NCBI GenBank assembly: GCA_037783545.1
Contig: JBBELK010000216.1
Location: 248,001 to 312,000 of the forward strand
Length of the DNA: 64,000 bases
Reading direction: 5' to 3'
From: Henricia sp. BOLD:AAB3569
Taxonomy: Eukaryota; Echinodermata; Asteroidea; Spinulosida; Echinasteridae
Shown: piece by piece, positions 1-12,585 of the stretch
How the letters are laid out: the number at the start of each line of letters is the position of its first letter
Position numbering within the stretch: position 1 is the stretch's first letter
Made by a program: the position numbers and the translations under genes
Notes under the pieces: model-generated
Databases searched by the model: none
Told to the model about the DNA's origin: nothing
What the model saw: only the letters and a program-made list of their open reading frames with translations

Positions 1-295
1 AGGGGGATTTCTGCACAGTTGATGGGCTTCTGTCACGAGTGCGTTCGAAACGCGGATCTCCACATAATACCATATTTTATATTGAAAAAAGCAACCGACA
101 TATAATGCGTGGCCGGCCTCGCTGTTTAGCCAACATGATGGCTTCATGTAAGAAACGAAAGTAACTAAAGTTGTGCTCGGTTAAAGTTTTAAACATACTG
201 AACATTAATACTCTAAAACTCCAAAGAATCGTTTCACTTGATCAAATGCAGTCAAGCAAACGTCACACCATAAACCCTTTCTGTCTGACTAAAGA

Positions 296-376
296 CCAAT
301 CGCCTCCAAACAACCAATCACAACACAACTCAGCCTCAGCCCACCAATCACCGTCCACAGAACCGTCACAGCCAAT
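296..376 (+). promoter_or_regulatory. Cluster of four CCAAT boxes
   Basis: Four CCAAT pentamers, all in the same orientation, start at 296, 314, 344 and 372, each inside a similar context (ACCAATC or GCCAATC). Such clusters are typical binding sites for NF-Y/CBF in animal promoters. No gene start could be tied to it. On the minus strand an open frame starts with an ATG near 704 and reads through the same block, but it has no recognisable family. The promoter role is inferred from the motif cluster only. Confidence 0.35.
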
Positions 377-1417
377 CACAACATACCTTCGGCAGTTTTG
401 ACTATAGTTCACATTAGTTGGAGCCACATCTGACGAAAGTTCGACCACTCGGCTATAAACTCGACGGAGCTCTAAGAATATTCTTTCTGCCCCAATACTC
501 TGGCTGCATGTGTTAACTTTAAGACCATTAAATATAAACGCTGCAGAGAAACCCACACGTGTAACCCAACTGTGGATGGCCTGGTAGATTGCCACAACCA
601 ATGACACTTTTAGCGCAAACTGAAATACCACCGTACAGAAAGCGCATTTAAAATGTCGGCGCGCATCATGGAACAGTTCATCAATCCGCGGCGGAATGGT
701 CATTTTTTCCCTCCTCCGCGAACAGAGCACACTGCAATTCCAAGCCACATGTTGTAGATGGTCTAAGCGGTAAATGCGCGATTAATACGACCCGACAAAT
801 CTATCGAGAATGCGTTTCGAGTTTCGCTTTCAGTGTAACATACACACTGAGTTGGCAAGCCCGAGGCATCGTGTGGCCGGTAATTACGTTACATGGGCCG
901 CCACCAAAAACCTGCTCATGCTCTCCCAAAAATAGAAATCCCAGCGTAATAATAGCTGACGTAGAGCACGATTGCTTACTCCTATCGCGAGCTTGCAGCA
1001 TGTAGCTGAGCTGAGATAACCCGAGCTTTAAACCTCTTGGTTCAATCGCGTACTCCGTGATGCCATGTGTAATTTGATGGATCGTTTAAGGATCTTCGGG
1101 ATTACTCAATCGAAGACACATGGACGAGTTTAGCATACCACAGGAATTGACACTCCATAAAAAGGTCACGGCATCACGCCCTTTTATCGTCAAAACGTGC
1201 AATGGCGGAATGCAAAATGAAAATTAGTGCGACGTTATTAAACATTTCCGATGGGTTCATTAATTGCACCACCAAAATACAGCAACATAGTGCATCCTAA
1301 TCGGCAGTGTATCGCTTTCACGTTATTATCTTTCAATGATAGAAAACATTTTGCAGACCGGGAAACCGTTGCGTCAAGTGGTCAAAAGCACAACGATATC
1401 TTGTTGTGACCCCAATA

Positions 1418-1574
1418 TAAAGCAGGCCTCCCACTGTGCGATTTTTGCCACGAATTAGCTACGATTGGGTACGATTGGGTACGATTGTGTGTAGAGTCTA
1501 TAGGCAGTCTCCGATAATCGTACCAATTCGTAGGAAATTCGTGTCGAAAATCGCACAGTGGGAGGCCCGCTTTA
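1418..1574. mobile_element. Palindromic MITE, TAAAGC family, copy 1
   Basis: The two ends are inverted copies: TAAAGCAGGCCTCCCACTG on the left, and its near reverse complement ending in CCCGCTTTA on the right. The arms extend through CACTGTGCGATTTT, and the centre holds short direct repeats of GGTACGATTG. There is no coding capacity. TA at both borders may be a 2-bp target duplication, which would suggest a Tc1/mariner-like origin (inference). Related copies lie at 8416-8487 and 25942-26108. Confidence 0.75.
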
Positions 1575-3898
1575 GATGTCTTACGATTTAGATTTGCCGC
1601 GCCTCGATTACTGTCGAATTTACAACACAAGGATAATTCGGGTTTTCCTCTGTCAATTTTACACTTGAGGTTCTCGAAATAATTAACCTGCTATAATTCA
1701 CGACGAGAAGCCATACCAATGGCTACCGCGTAATACTCAAGAACTTCCGGGAATAGTAGCCTTGTTGCCAGGTATCTCTCCTCTCCAATTTTAGAGCAGC
1801 TTTGACGCAATCTGCTTCACTTTGACGCTCAGGATGATATGAGTATGTCCAGCTCTCTATGACCGCAAAACCGTATTGCCCCAAACCAATTACGTTTGGG
1901 ATGTTTGTCTGATCTAAACTTGTCGTATGAGCAATTCTATCTTTAGGTTTTGCGTCTATTTACGTGTGCTTTCGAGGAGCGCACGTATGAGATTTTGATC
2001 TTTTGTCGTCATTTAGCCAATTCTAAGGAGGTATAGGACGATAACCCCAGAGGTAGATTAGCCGTGGATTCATTATACATGTACTTCAAAGGTACTACAC
2101 AGGCAATTTTATGTAGCGCATAGACGCGAACAGACACATAATATTCGTCTCAATACATGGTTTGTCACCTTCGATTTACGAGTATATAATTGGGGGTTTA
2201 TTGGAAAAGAAGATTCACATTTACGTTGAAAGTCTTAATGAAATCTTAGGCAAATGAGACGATATCGTGTTACTGTTACAACAATGAAGTAACCGTCCAA
2301 ACAGCGAGAAATGTCTTTAAGGTTTATGATTTTAAAATAATTTAGAATTACTGTTTATGAACATTAATTTCGTGCAACGATTGACAGATAAAACGCATTA
2401 AGGTCTAGTATACCTTAGCACATTAATTTATGACGCTAAACTCATTTATCAATTGGAGCAATGCATTCCGATAATAATCAAAGTTCAAAGTAATTAGTCT
2501 TTCAAGATTGGAGGTCACGTACACGCGAGGTGTGGCGAACGGTTTGCGTTCAGATATCAACGCCTGACCAGTGTATCTGTATGAAGCTACTGTAAAGCAC
2601 ATGGTCGTTCGGGCACGACGTTCGGGTGTCAGCGACGATTTGTGAGGAAGACGGTTGCCGTGCAAGGGTATAATACAATAAAGTTCATTATGTTTTTCTG
2701 CCTCCATGGTTCAAGGTCCGCGACATGGCGCCCTTTGCGTCACATCTGTCCTTTGGAGGAGGGACTATACTGGCTCATAGGACGAGTACAATGCACGGTT
2801 GGTGCAGATGGTCGTCTACTTTCGCATACAAAATTAACACTGAGAACCTTTCACTCGTCTTCAAAAGTGGCAGACTACGCCCGTTCGCGAGGATTATCCC
2901 ATAACATTTTTTAGACAAAACCTCTAGGAGTAGATAACAAAAGGCTATAATTAGTAAGCATAATAAAATATTGATAGATACCTAATGGAGGCCAGTGGAC
3001 CGGTGCGGGCCGCGGCTTAGGGCTGTGGCTCGTTTGGTGTATGCCACACACGTAAACAGTGGTTCATATTGTACGCTTAGCCACAAAGGCATGCCCAAAT
3101 TGTCCAAGCTCACTAAAAACGGATCTTGTTGTTCGTAGCCGTTCGTTGATGAGCATGCACAAACGTTCGTTAACGTCTGTCAAAGTAGAACGCCCATTAT
3201 GATCAAAGTTTATAGAACACCTACTCAGCAAAATGTAATTTGTAATTGTCATTATTTTGTTAAAACGTCCGATACCACGCGGTTCACTGTCATACGCGCA
3301 GACAAAAAACCGTCGGGAGAAAACGGCTGTAAACGCATCTCATAAAGTTAACCCCGCAAAATACATGTTTATCGGTTGGACTTCGTGCCGTGGAGTCGAG
3401 AATTAAACCGCTGTTTAAATATCAAATGTTGGCATATATCGAGTATCGACGTCCCTTATCTACACGGTGCTTTTTAAACCTTTAAATTTGGACCGTGTCT
3501 GTCGACAATATGGACCAGACGACGTTTTAAGTGCAGGTCGGTATATAAAATGATTATACCACTCTGAAACGCCGGGTCACTAAACGCACAGTCTGGGTAT
3601 AGACCGTCTGTGTGGCGTTCGGTTGCTAATAGTATTACTAGCAATCAAAACAACTATAGCCTAACTTTTCTGTCTTCACTTGCCGCATTTGCTTTAACCG
3701 AGAATACTTATGTAGGGCCTACATGTATTATGGATTCAATGTCTAAGATGACGTGCACAGCCTTCCCGGGGGCTTTAAAGATGATAACGCAAAAGTCAAA
3801 ATCGAAGACTCGTTTTAGAAACACATGTTTGTTTCATGCGATTCTGTAAAAACGACATTTTTCAACCATTTCATTGGTACGGTACCCTGATTGACTAT

Positions 3899-4090
3899 AC
3901 ACCGTCACGGGCTGTTTTCGAAATCATTGCTTCGGCTTCAGGCTCGGTTTTTGAGACGTCTCCTGTTGTCCTTTAGCATAGATGCAAATTAAAGTTGGTG
4001 TTGAAATCAGATGTCAATACTGTTGAGATGCATCAAGCCTGAGCCGGAGACGAAGCCAGTCGTTTCGAAAACCGCCACAGTGCATCGTAT
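3899..4090. mobile_element. Degenerate palindromic element with TTTTCGAAA arms
   Basis: The left arm contains GGGCTGTTTTCGAAA followed by GCTTCGGCTTCAGGCTC. The right arm holds the inverted counterpart (GAGCCGGAGACGAAGCC, then TTTCGAAAACCGCC). It looks like an old MITE. Fragments resembling the right arm recur at about 56555-56595. Exact ends are uncertain and no target duplication was resolved. Confidence 0.45.
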
Positions 4091-6107
4091 GGGCGAGTAT
4101 TTATTTATGCGCGCCATTTTGCATCGCTGATAAGAACGACTTAAGGCTTCTGCTCATTTACAAACTGATCACTACTGCCTACTCACGTGCGTGCAAATGT
4201 CGTGTTTTATTTACATTGGGGAAAAATATACACATACCCTTTAGTTTTATCCAACGGTTAGAAAGAGACTAACCGCTGCACATGCCGTCTGGGAAACACC
4301 ACTCAATTTCGGCATTTTGATTTTTGGCGGCAAATGGGGACCCCGATAAACATCTTTATTTGCCAAACGCGATGCGAGCTACACGGATAGGCATATTCAT
4401 CTCTCTGAAATTACCAATTTACTGCCTCAGAGGCCAATGCGGACATGCGCAGAACGTCTTGTCTTGGCATTCCCCGGAGGCGATGTCTTAACACCTAGAG
4501 GACATTCCGAGAAGAAGATGCACTATTATCCTAGTCCAGTCTGGAAAAATGGGCAATGCTATTACATTTTAAAGACGTTGCATTTTTTACTTCGTTCGGT
4601 ATAGTTACATGTAATTTAACTTGGACGGACAGTTGACAATGTTGAACGACTGAGTTTCGCGCGATCAATTCGACAAAGAAGCATAAATATATCTTCTTGA
4701 ATGCGCTATATCTGTCGATTTGGTAAACTTTCCTATTTTGTATTAAAGTATGTATACGTTTGTCATCCATGGTACAATCAAAACTGCAGGTGACAGAAAA
4801 ATGAAGGTTCGTTCGGTTTTCGTGTAAGTCACAAAACCTATACAAAATAAATACTCTGCATGCACATTCACGTAATGGACAGCATTAGCTAAGTCTGACT
4901 TTGCTGATCTTTCACACTGTAAAATTAGTAGCCTGACGTTCCGATCATATAAAGCAAAATAACTAGGACATGCACATTAAAACACGATGTTGGGATGAAC
5001 ACAGAGAGAAGCAGTCAGGCAGAACGGGGGAGCCCTTTAACATAACACACAGCAACCTTGATCAGTCCATGTGCCAGCTCGGATAATCAACCCTAATTAC
5101 CAGTTTGCCAGCCAGCAACAGCCTTGCCTGAGTAACAAGCGATGAAACTATAACATCTCCAATCGAGTGAGTCATCCGTGTGTGTCTGGGGGACTCGCGA
5201 AAAGCCACGTCGTGGGACTTCAACCCCCGGCCCTCTTAGCGTTTATATGTAAAGGCTTCTTGTGCAAGTAGACCATTACGAGTTACCACTTGTAATACAA
5301 AGATAAAGTACAGGAAACCTGCTTCTCACACTGGTAAAACAAGAACACCATAAGGGCCGAGAAAGGTAGCAAGCCCGTTTCGAGAAAAGCAAATAGCCTG
5401 TAACCTACATTTTACATAGGAGAGAAAGTATGGTAAAGAGTCTTGCTAAGGGAAACGACACATCACGGAAGTTAATGGCATTAATATGCGACACGGTGGT
5501 ACAACCACACGAGAAGAATCGCAACAGGGAAAAAGCAATATAAAAAGTACGGCCAAGATGATAACCCTATGGCCTCTAAAACAATCGACGTGTCATCACT
5601 GAATGTTTGGGAAAGGCATGCATAAACATCCTGGATACAGTATAGCGTGGCGACACATTTCGCTCATGCAGCCTAACCATAGAATGTGGGGAATTCGAGG
5701 CATGTAATATGCCTTTAGCCCCGAGATAACGTTAAACATCGACTTTACGTTTGCACAAAACGCCCCCAACCAGAATACAGTGACCTCGGCCAAGACGAGG
5801 TCGATACCCTCGATCCCAAGAATGTCAGAATGCATTATTTCCCGCGTTTGTCATTATTGTATACCCTGGAAACGATCACATTTCCACAAACCTAACCAAT
5901 GGACAATATTCGATTACGCGTTCCAAGCGTGGATCCTAAAGTAGTCTGACACCATCCTAATGATCAGTTTACATCTTGTGGGACTGAGGCAGGGGACACG
6001 ATTAAAATGGCTCCCTTGTGAATACGGACTATAATTGGTCCCAAAAGGCACTAGCTAATGATAGGAAATCGTCCTCTGAATACATTGAAAAGGAGGGTAA
6101 ACATATT

Positions 6108-6150
6108 GGAGGCTAATTTCCTCTTTCGAAAGAGGCTAATTTCCTCTTTC
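6108..6150. repeat. Doubled 23-bp segment
   Basis: The string GAGGCTAATTTCCTCTTTCG occurs twice in direct succession. It is a short local duplication with no clear function. Confidence 0.5.
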
Positions 6151-6727
6151 GGTGAGGTAAATTTGCTTCATTTCGACAACTACCAAATTAGTCCAAGTTT
6201 AAGTCTGCAAGCTATAGCCTTGGGAAATGTTCGTTGACAGTAAAGTTGGCGAAAGTAAACCGAACGCATTTTGCAACAGGAATACTTCGTGTCCAATCAT
6301 GTTTGCGTTACTATACAGAATCCGAACGCTCAAAATCCATCAGTCCCACATGTTGACTTCTTGTGTGCTCAGCCGGCAGTTTACTAAACCAATTGAACGA
6401 ACGCTCAATTACAATGACCTGACGGACAGTTAATTATTAGACTAATAACGTAAGGCGGTGGCTAAGTATATACAACCACGCCGATCATTCGTGCGCACAT
6501 CCTGTCCGTAATGTGCGTTTCAAGGGTCATATCGGTGCGCAAAATGGACTAAACATCACGTTGAAGTAACGGCGATCCGGAAATTAAGCGATGCACTGCC
6601 GAAACAGTGGCGTGGTGGTATTTCCAGTAAACGTTTTCTGTATAATCAAACTAAAATCATTTCACCGGTTGTGAAAAAGAAAACATTTCCATCTGATATG
6701 AATAAAATGCAACCAGTGCGCGGCAGA

Positions 6728-6807
6728 TTAAAGGCAGAGGCTCGTCAATGCGCGCGTAAGGCTAAATTCGTGCCACGAAATACGCAGCTCCACGCCTGTG
6801 CCTTTAA
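6728..6807. mobile_element. TTAA-type palindromic MITE, one-armed copy
   Basis: It starts TTAAAGGCAGAGGCTCGTCA and ends with GCCTTTAA, but only one arm is present (GTGCCACGAAATACGCAGCTC), so the hairpin centre and most of the second arm are deleted. It belongs to the family with full copies at 17481, 25443, 39151, 40925 and 56676. Confidence 0.7.
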
Positions 6808-7056
6808 CTGTCAATAATTGAAGAGTTATTGTTCTCTTCTTACAGCATATATTCTTTTACTTTCTGCGCAAAACTTTAGACTGGTATCTTTCGTAAGTAA
6901 TTTAACATTCACAAACTATTAATTGGTCATTAAATAGGAGTATGATGTTCTAAGATCACTGATTTGGAAAACTATGGCGCAAAATTGGCATTTTATTGAG
7001 AGAAACTTGATTGAGCGCCGTCAGTTTATTTATCTATTTATTTTAAGTACATCACA

Positions 7057-7357
7057 AAAAGTGGCTAGGGGCGGTCGGGTCTGCGTACGGGTTCTTTCCT
7101 CGCCTTTCACCTCTGGGGTCCCGGGTTCGAATCCGGGTCGTGTATGTGGATTGGGTTTGCAGTCCCTACTTGACCGCGTGGGTTTTCCCCTGGGGTAATT
7201 CTCTGGGGGTTTTCCTCCCACTTCTAAAACTGCAACTCCTTCTTCGTCATCTCAAGCTAATAATATAGTTAAAGCAAATACCGTATAGTTGATGGCATAA
7301 AGGGCCTTAGTTGCCGAAGATGCCATAAAATATACAACAACAACAACAAAAAGTGGC
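7057..7357 (+). mobile_element. tRNA-derived SINE, family with 'TTTTCCTCCCACTT' body
   Basis: The head carries a polymerase III B-box (GGGTTCGAATCC at about 7122) preceded by tRNA-like sequence. The body reads GTATGTGGATTGGG, CAGTCCCTACTTGACCG and GGTTTTCCTCCCACTTC, and the tail is an ACA-rich run. A second copy in the same orientation lies at 18676-18958 and a reverse, shorter one at 12425-12585. The conserved head plus a family-specific body marks it as a SINE and not a functional tRNA gene. Confidence 0.8.
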
Positions 7358-7915
7358 TTGTTTTTCCTAGAGAGCGTGCGCGAGGCGAGACACAAAAAGA
7401 TAATACAAAATTCAAGCCAAAAATATATACATGTAAATGTCAAATTTGTGTTATTCAACTGGGTATTGTAGTCATATATAACGGCGTGTGTTGATATTAT
7501 ACGAGGCTGTTTTGTATCACCATAGAGCAAAAACACGATGAATGCTCACACAATAAGCAGAGTTCACGTCCTTCAAAGCTTATTGTGCAGACTACAATAG
7601 CGATGACACTTGATTTGTATTGCTGTTGGGTCATCTGGCCATAGTCCGATTGCTTCGTTGAGAATCGTTGAACTGAATTATCGTTGAACATATTTAGCAG
7701 ATTGGTCTCGTGGTGCGCATGTTATGTTTGATCCCTAGGTTTGAGCACGGCTGAAAAGTCGACCACAAAGTACTTATTTGGTTTTAAACTGACATCTTTA
7801 AACTGAAGGAGTTGCTTAGTTTGATAAATAAATGAATGTAAAATAGTATACTGTAAAAAGTCTCGAACACTAAGTGCATTTAATTTTTTGGTAAACATAT
7901 TTCGAGTTTACTTGT

Positions 7916-8108
7916 GGGGTGTATATGGCCGAGCGGTCTAGTGCGTCGAACTTAAGTTCCTGTGCTAGTACTAGAATGTAGGTTCAATTCCTGGCCGTGA
8001 CGGGTTGTGGCACCTGTGCCCTTGAGCAAGGCACTCAACCACCCTTGCTCCCATCCTGTAATTGGCGGTCCCTCCGCTGTTGGATGTGATAAATAAATAA
8101 AAATAAAT
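7916..8108 (+). mobile_element. tRNA-derived SINE, 'CGAGCGGTCTAGTG' head
   Basis: The A-box region reads ATGGCCGAGCGGTCTAGTG and the B-box GGTTCAATTCC, as in class II tRNA-like heads. The body includes CACCTGTGCCCTTGAGCAAG and the tail is (AAATAAAT)n. Relatives with the same head are at 9936-10190 (reverse) and 27417-27778. Confidence 0.75.
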
Positions 8109-8415
8109 ACTCCTTTTAACGATTTCGGTTTTTGTGTGTACTCAGTGATATGACTTCGTATTTAGTGAGTTAACGCTGTGATCGCGCAGGTACGGTTTTT
8201 GATGTCTGCAATGTTAAGAATGTTACGTTGATCGTCTTGAATTATTGATGGCCCGTTTCCGTTACTATGGTAATAAATGACCCTCAACTATAGACAACCG
8301 GTGTAAAGTGCAGCGACATTTGCTTGAATCGATCGGAAGATAATGGTTAATATGCAAAAGGCGTTCTATAAATTCAGAACGAGCATGCGAAACAAACTGT
8401 TTGGGAAGTCATAAC

Positions 8416-8487
8416 TTAAGCGGGCCTCCCACTGTGCGATTTTTTCCACGAATTTCCAACGCGACGATTAGGTACGATTTGGTGAGA
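8416..8487. mobile_element. TAAAGC-family MITE, single arm
   Basis: It begins with AAGCGGGCCTCCCACTGTG, matching the arm of the copy at 1418-1574, and fades after GGTACGATTTGG. No inverted partner is visible nearby, so this is a truncated copy. Confidence 0.6.
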
Positions 8488-8489
8488 TT

Positions 8490-9895
8490 ACCAGATCAGA
8501 GAGCATAATTATACCATAACATAGCTCTCTAGTCGGAACCGCTATAAGCCTTCAAATTAGATCCAACAGTAACATTTCAATAGGTCCTATTTTAGGATCT
8601 AATATGTAAGGAAATGGTACTATAGGCACTGCCTCAATAGTTTCGAGGTATACAAGCGCACGATGGCTTATACAATAACTGACATGTATAATTACATGTA
8701 TAATGACTTGAGGTATGAGGTAACACTTTTCGCAACCGTGGTGTTTTCCCCGTGCTTGCCCCAAATTACAAACGACACAGGCGGGTATTATTTTGGTTTG
8801 AGGAAGCTTACAAAGAAATAAATTGGTTTCGTTTTGTTCCTTTTTGACAAAAACTGACTGCATTGGTATAATTCCACAAAATGAATAGACATGTTACGAA
8901 AACGGGCACGCACCATAAAGCGTTATTATTTTTATATTAGTTTGGAAACTCACATCAAACTTTCGGGCGTTGTGCGCATCTCGCGCAAAGTATTCTGGGT
9001 AACATCTTGTGTAATTATTTTGTACCAAATACACATGACCGATTTCATTTTTGCTATAGTACTATTGTTTTCATCACAAGAATAATGCAGTATACCTCCA
9101 ATCTTTTCTCGATAGCCGAAAGGAATGTGGAGGAAAACAAAACCTCATTCAGTATTTCTCAAATATTTCAGGGTATTTTGTCCAGATGTTTGGTCAACAT
9201 CCCACTACATGTGGTATGACAGACCTCGGGCTTTGGTCGACGTCGCGATCTACACAAAAAAATCTACAACCAGGTTGCTTCTGGCTAAAGGTAAAAGACG
9301 TGTAGGCTCAAGTGAAATGAAATGTAATACTTTTAAAATGTTGTACCAATATAAATCGAGCGAAACGACAACATCCAACTGCATGACAACCTAGGAATGT
9401 TTACCAGACGATATTAAATTCGATTCCATCCTGTTTAGCCGATTTGTGCGGAGGCTATCGCACTTACACTGTAAACATCTGCAGGGCATATGCTATTCTA
9501 AGAATACCATGGAGTCTTTGCGCATTCCAAGTGCTGTAGGAAACACGTATTCTATAACCCGGGAAACATATCAATACAGGACATCTCGTCCAGGTCATGT
9601 ATAGCTCGCATAAAATGGGTTTCACTGTCTTGTCGTGAAATCTTAATGGCTATAACATTCATGCATCTTCGGTTATTTGAAAATCTCACTTAGGGGTCTA
9701 TTCTTTGTGGTAAGGAAATTATAATTCAATGTACAACAAACTGGTGAAAATAGAAAGACAGAAGAGACCAAGGAATTCAGCGGCTCAAAGTGAAACACAT
9801 AGCACAAAAAGGGGAATCCTGAGTCCACAAAATGACAAACAATATCTGCTTTAGTAATCGGCTGAACCAAAGATATTCCTGTTTAAATACTGATA
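8490..9895. other. Intergenic stretch, no supported gene
   Basis: Only short open frames are present. A minus-strand frame (8863-8552) has a CxxC...HxxC..C-like pattern that is discussed as a weak observation. Nothing else stands out except the start of a TATC microsatellite at 9897. Confidence 0.45.
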
Positions 9896-9896
9896 C

Positions 9897-9918
9897 TATC
9901 TATCTATCTATCTATCTA
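9897..9918. repeat. (TATC)n microsatellite
   Basis: Five to six tandem TATC tetramers are directly visible. Confidence 0.9.
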
Positions 9919-9935
9919 TGTCTGTAGCTTAGAGG

Positions 9936-10190
9936 CCGTTGGGGCGACATGCTGATGGCTCTTGAAACACAAGATAGTGACTCTGTCCATCATTGTCGTT
10001 GCAATGGGTGATAATGTTCCACTCAGTGGCACCCGTCTCCTCTCTGAGAGAGGCAATTCATGGCAAAGTGCCTTGCCCAAGGGCACATGCACCACGGACA
10101 CGGGCAGACCCGGATTCGAACCCACGACCTGCAGAACTAACCAAGGTATTGAGTTCGAGTCACTAGACCGCTCGGCCATGGTGCGGTCAA
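9936..10190 (-). mobile_element. tRNA-derived SINE, reverse orientation
   Basis: Read on the minus strand the head is ATGGCCGAGCGGTCTAGTG, with B-box GGGTTCGAATCC. The body contains TGTGCCCTTGGGCAAGGCAC and CTGAGTGGAACATTATCACC. It is the same head family as the copies at 7916 and 27417. Confidence 0.8.
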
Positions 10191-11471
10191 AACAACTACT
10201 ATTTTCTGTAATGAAATGCAAGTACACTGTACACCTGTACCTTGCTACATTACAGAATACTAACATTGGAGGCAGTCTAATGTTTAGACAATTTCTGAAC
10301 TGCAATACTCTGGGTCCACCATCGTGAAATAAGTATTTGGGCAAACCTCCTAATGTATATACTACATTATGTCTAGATTGGAAAGCTCTTATGCCTAATG
10401 GCAACTTTGGTGTCAAATGTATACAGAATTATTTCACAGAAGCATGAAGCAAAACGCAGACGAGAGAGCGGTCAAATTGCGTGCTTCGTGATATACGTTC
10501 GAAACATGCATGAAAAAGATAGTGACTGGCGGCAAGCATGGTGCATGGAATGTAAACAAAAGGATGGATACAACAAAAAAATGGGAAAAAAAAAAAATGC
10601 AGAAAACTTACTAAATTCTTGGTGTTCACTGTTGGACTTCTTAGATTTGGACATGTCGCTACTCGATTCCCGAGTCACACGGAAGCGAATCTGCGATGGG
10701 AAAAGGTTAATATTTTATCCAATTTTTTGGCACAGGTATATAAATCCCAAGGGAAGACGACACGGTGACTCTTTGATTATATCATCTGATCATAAACTCC
10801 ACAGTCCTGGGTTTACGAGATTGACCGCTAAGCGAGCTACTTGACGAGAAATCCGGCCTGCAAAAGTCAGGCGGTGTTATGCAGGAAATGTGACTGAACC
10901 CAGCGGGGCGGCAGACGCGGTTGGCAGGGTTGCCAACGCCGTGAAAACACGCTAGTGGGTGTCACACGAACGGCACACACAACGGGGAATCTAGTCCGCC
11001 CCAGATCAATAATATGAAAACACCGGTTGACTGACATCTCCGTAAACTTTCCCCTTGAATAAAGTTTCAAAGAAAGACTTCAACAAACCTTGTCTATTAC
11101 AGACATGGTTGATATACATATGAATAGCTCGGGCTCCTTGAGTAAGCAAAGCGTAGCACAACACTACTCCACGCACGATCCCACCTAGCTAAACACGCTC
11201 GACATACATTCACTGCACGGTACACAAAACACACTGCATGGTGTGCATGCAACCGCTGTGAAAATTGCTGTGTTATCTATACGACACGACAAGTGTACAC
11301 ATGTGCACTGTATGTGAACCTACACGCGTACGAACCAATGCACGAGGGACGTGGCCGAAATACAGCGTTTGATTGGTTGAGTGCTTAACGCAAAATTAAT
11401 TGCAGACTGGATTTATTTAAAGTACAAAATTCCTTTCTTTTTATGTCTGAAATCAATATCCTGAGCGAGCC

Positions 11472-12148
11472 TAGTCTTGGCCCAAGACTACTCTAGTCGA
11501 TATTGGTTATATAGTGCGCCCTCTTGCAGCACTAACGGACCAGTCTTTGCTCACTAGAGTAGTCTTGGGAACTTCTCCCGGAAGGTTTAACTTTTTCTTT
11601 GTTTTTGCCTAGGCTTTCCTAGGGAGCCAATCAGCGAGTGACCCAAATAGAGCAGCGCGTCGGAATGCAGCGAGTGACCCAAATACAGCGCGTCGACCGC
11701 AGAGCGTGACCCAAATACACCACGTGCACGCGCTTCGAATGGTTTGAAAAATATAAGGCGGCTTACAAGAATCATCGAACATGACCGTTTTATCGTTGCT
11801 AACATTTTCGGTGGCATAAGTTTCTTGGCAAATGTTTGCGAATATATTTACAAACATATTTGCAAAGGCGTATGACACCGCAAAATACATTTGTTTATGA
11901 AGATAATTGCAACATTGCAAATATTTGCAAAGATATCTGTGGTATGCCATGTCCCTTGTGTGCCATCATAAAACCCTCTGCAGCTATTTACATAAAACGG
12001 TACCGCCCCCAATGCTGAACTTCCGGGAGAAGTTCCCAAGACTACTCTAGTGAGCAAAGACTGGTCCGTTAGTGCTGCAAGAGGGCGCACTATATGGCCA
12101 ACGCGTACACAAACCAATATCGACTAGAGTAGTCTTGGGCCAAGACTA
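11472..12148. mobile_element. 677-bp long-TIR element with 9-bp target duplication
   Basis: Terminal inverted repeats of about 100-120 bp open with TAGTCTTGGCCCAAGACTAC and close with the inverse ending CCAAGACTA. Immediately outside, GAGCGAGCC occurs at 11463-11471 and again at 12149-12157, a perfect 9-bp direct repeat. The right arm has a short extra segment (about GGCCAACGCGTACACA) relative to the left. The roughly 430-bp centre has three spaced copies of GTGACCCAAATA and no transposase. This is a non-autonomous DNA transposon. Long arms plus a 9-bp duplication fit Mutator-like or foldback-like elements (inference). Confidence 0.85.
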
Positions 12149-12424
12149 GAGCGAGCCCTGAGGGGATACCCGGGTAGATAATTAGGTCAACTGCTTGAAA
12201 AGCTATTCTTGAAATCCGATCTCGGGGATTTCGTGGTTAAAATTATTGCTTGATTTCATTGTGCGGTCAATCAACGGATTCAACATAGAGGGCGCTATCT
12301 ATACCAGATCGTTAACGCGACCCGTTGTCATTTTTGTGACAACAACCAGAAACATGTTTCTGCCGTCGGTAAAATTGCTTCGAAACATTTCTTGGTAGTG
12401 GTCGCTAGTCACATCAAGGGCACA

Positions 12425-12585
12425 TTATAGTGGGAGGAAAACCCCACATACGATGGGGCCCGGAAACCCACGGAATCGAGCATGGACCGAGAATCCAATC
12501 CACATACTGACCTGGACGGGATTCGAACCAGGACCCGATGGAAGGCTAGGAAAGCACTGCTTGGCCAATCTGATTCCCCAACTTA
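12425..12585 (-). mobile_element. tRNA-derived SINE, reverse, truncated
   Basis: On the minus strand it shows the B-box GGTTCGAATCC, then CAGTATGTGGATTGG and GGGGTTTTCCTCCCAC, the body of the family at 7057 and 18676. The 3' tail is missing. Confidence 0.7.

Larger units (their letters stand above)
1600..6700. other. Intergenic stretch without a recognisable gene
   Basis: Both strands carry only short open frames with no family resemblance and no splice-linked continuation that I can see. Small features inside it are a palindromic element at about 3899-4090 and a doubled 23-bp segment at about 6108-6150. The rest looks like unannotatable non-coding DNA. Confidence 0.5.

Noticed and set aside
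263-748. 161-codon minus-strand frame as a confident gene
   Set aside because: The frame is uninterrupted but unrecognised, and its C-terminal part is simply the complement of the CCAAT cluster. Kept only as an observation.
10398-10844. 148-codon plus-strand open frame
   Set aside because: It has no family resemblance, includes a low-complexity lysine run from an A-tract, and starts just beside a SINE. Probably chance.
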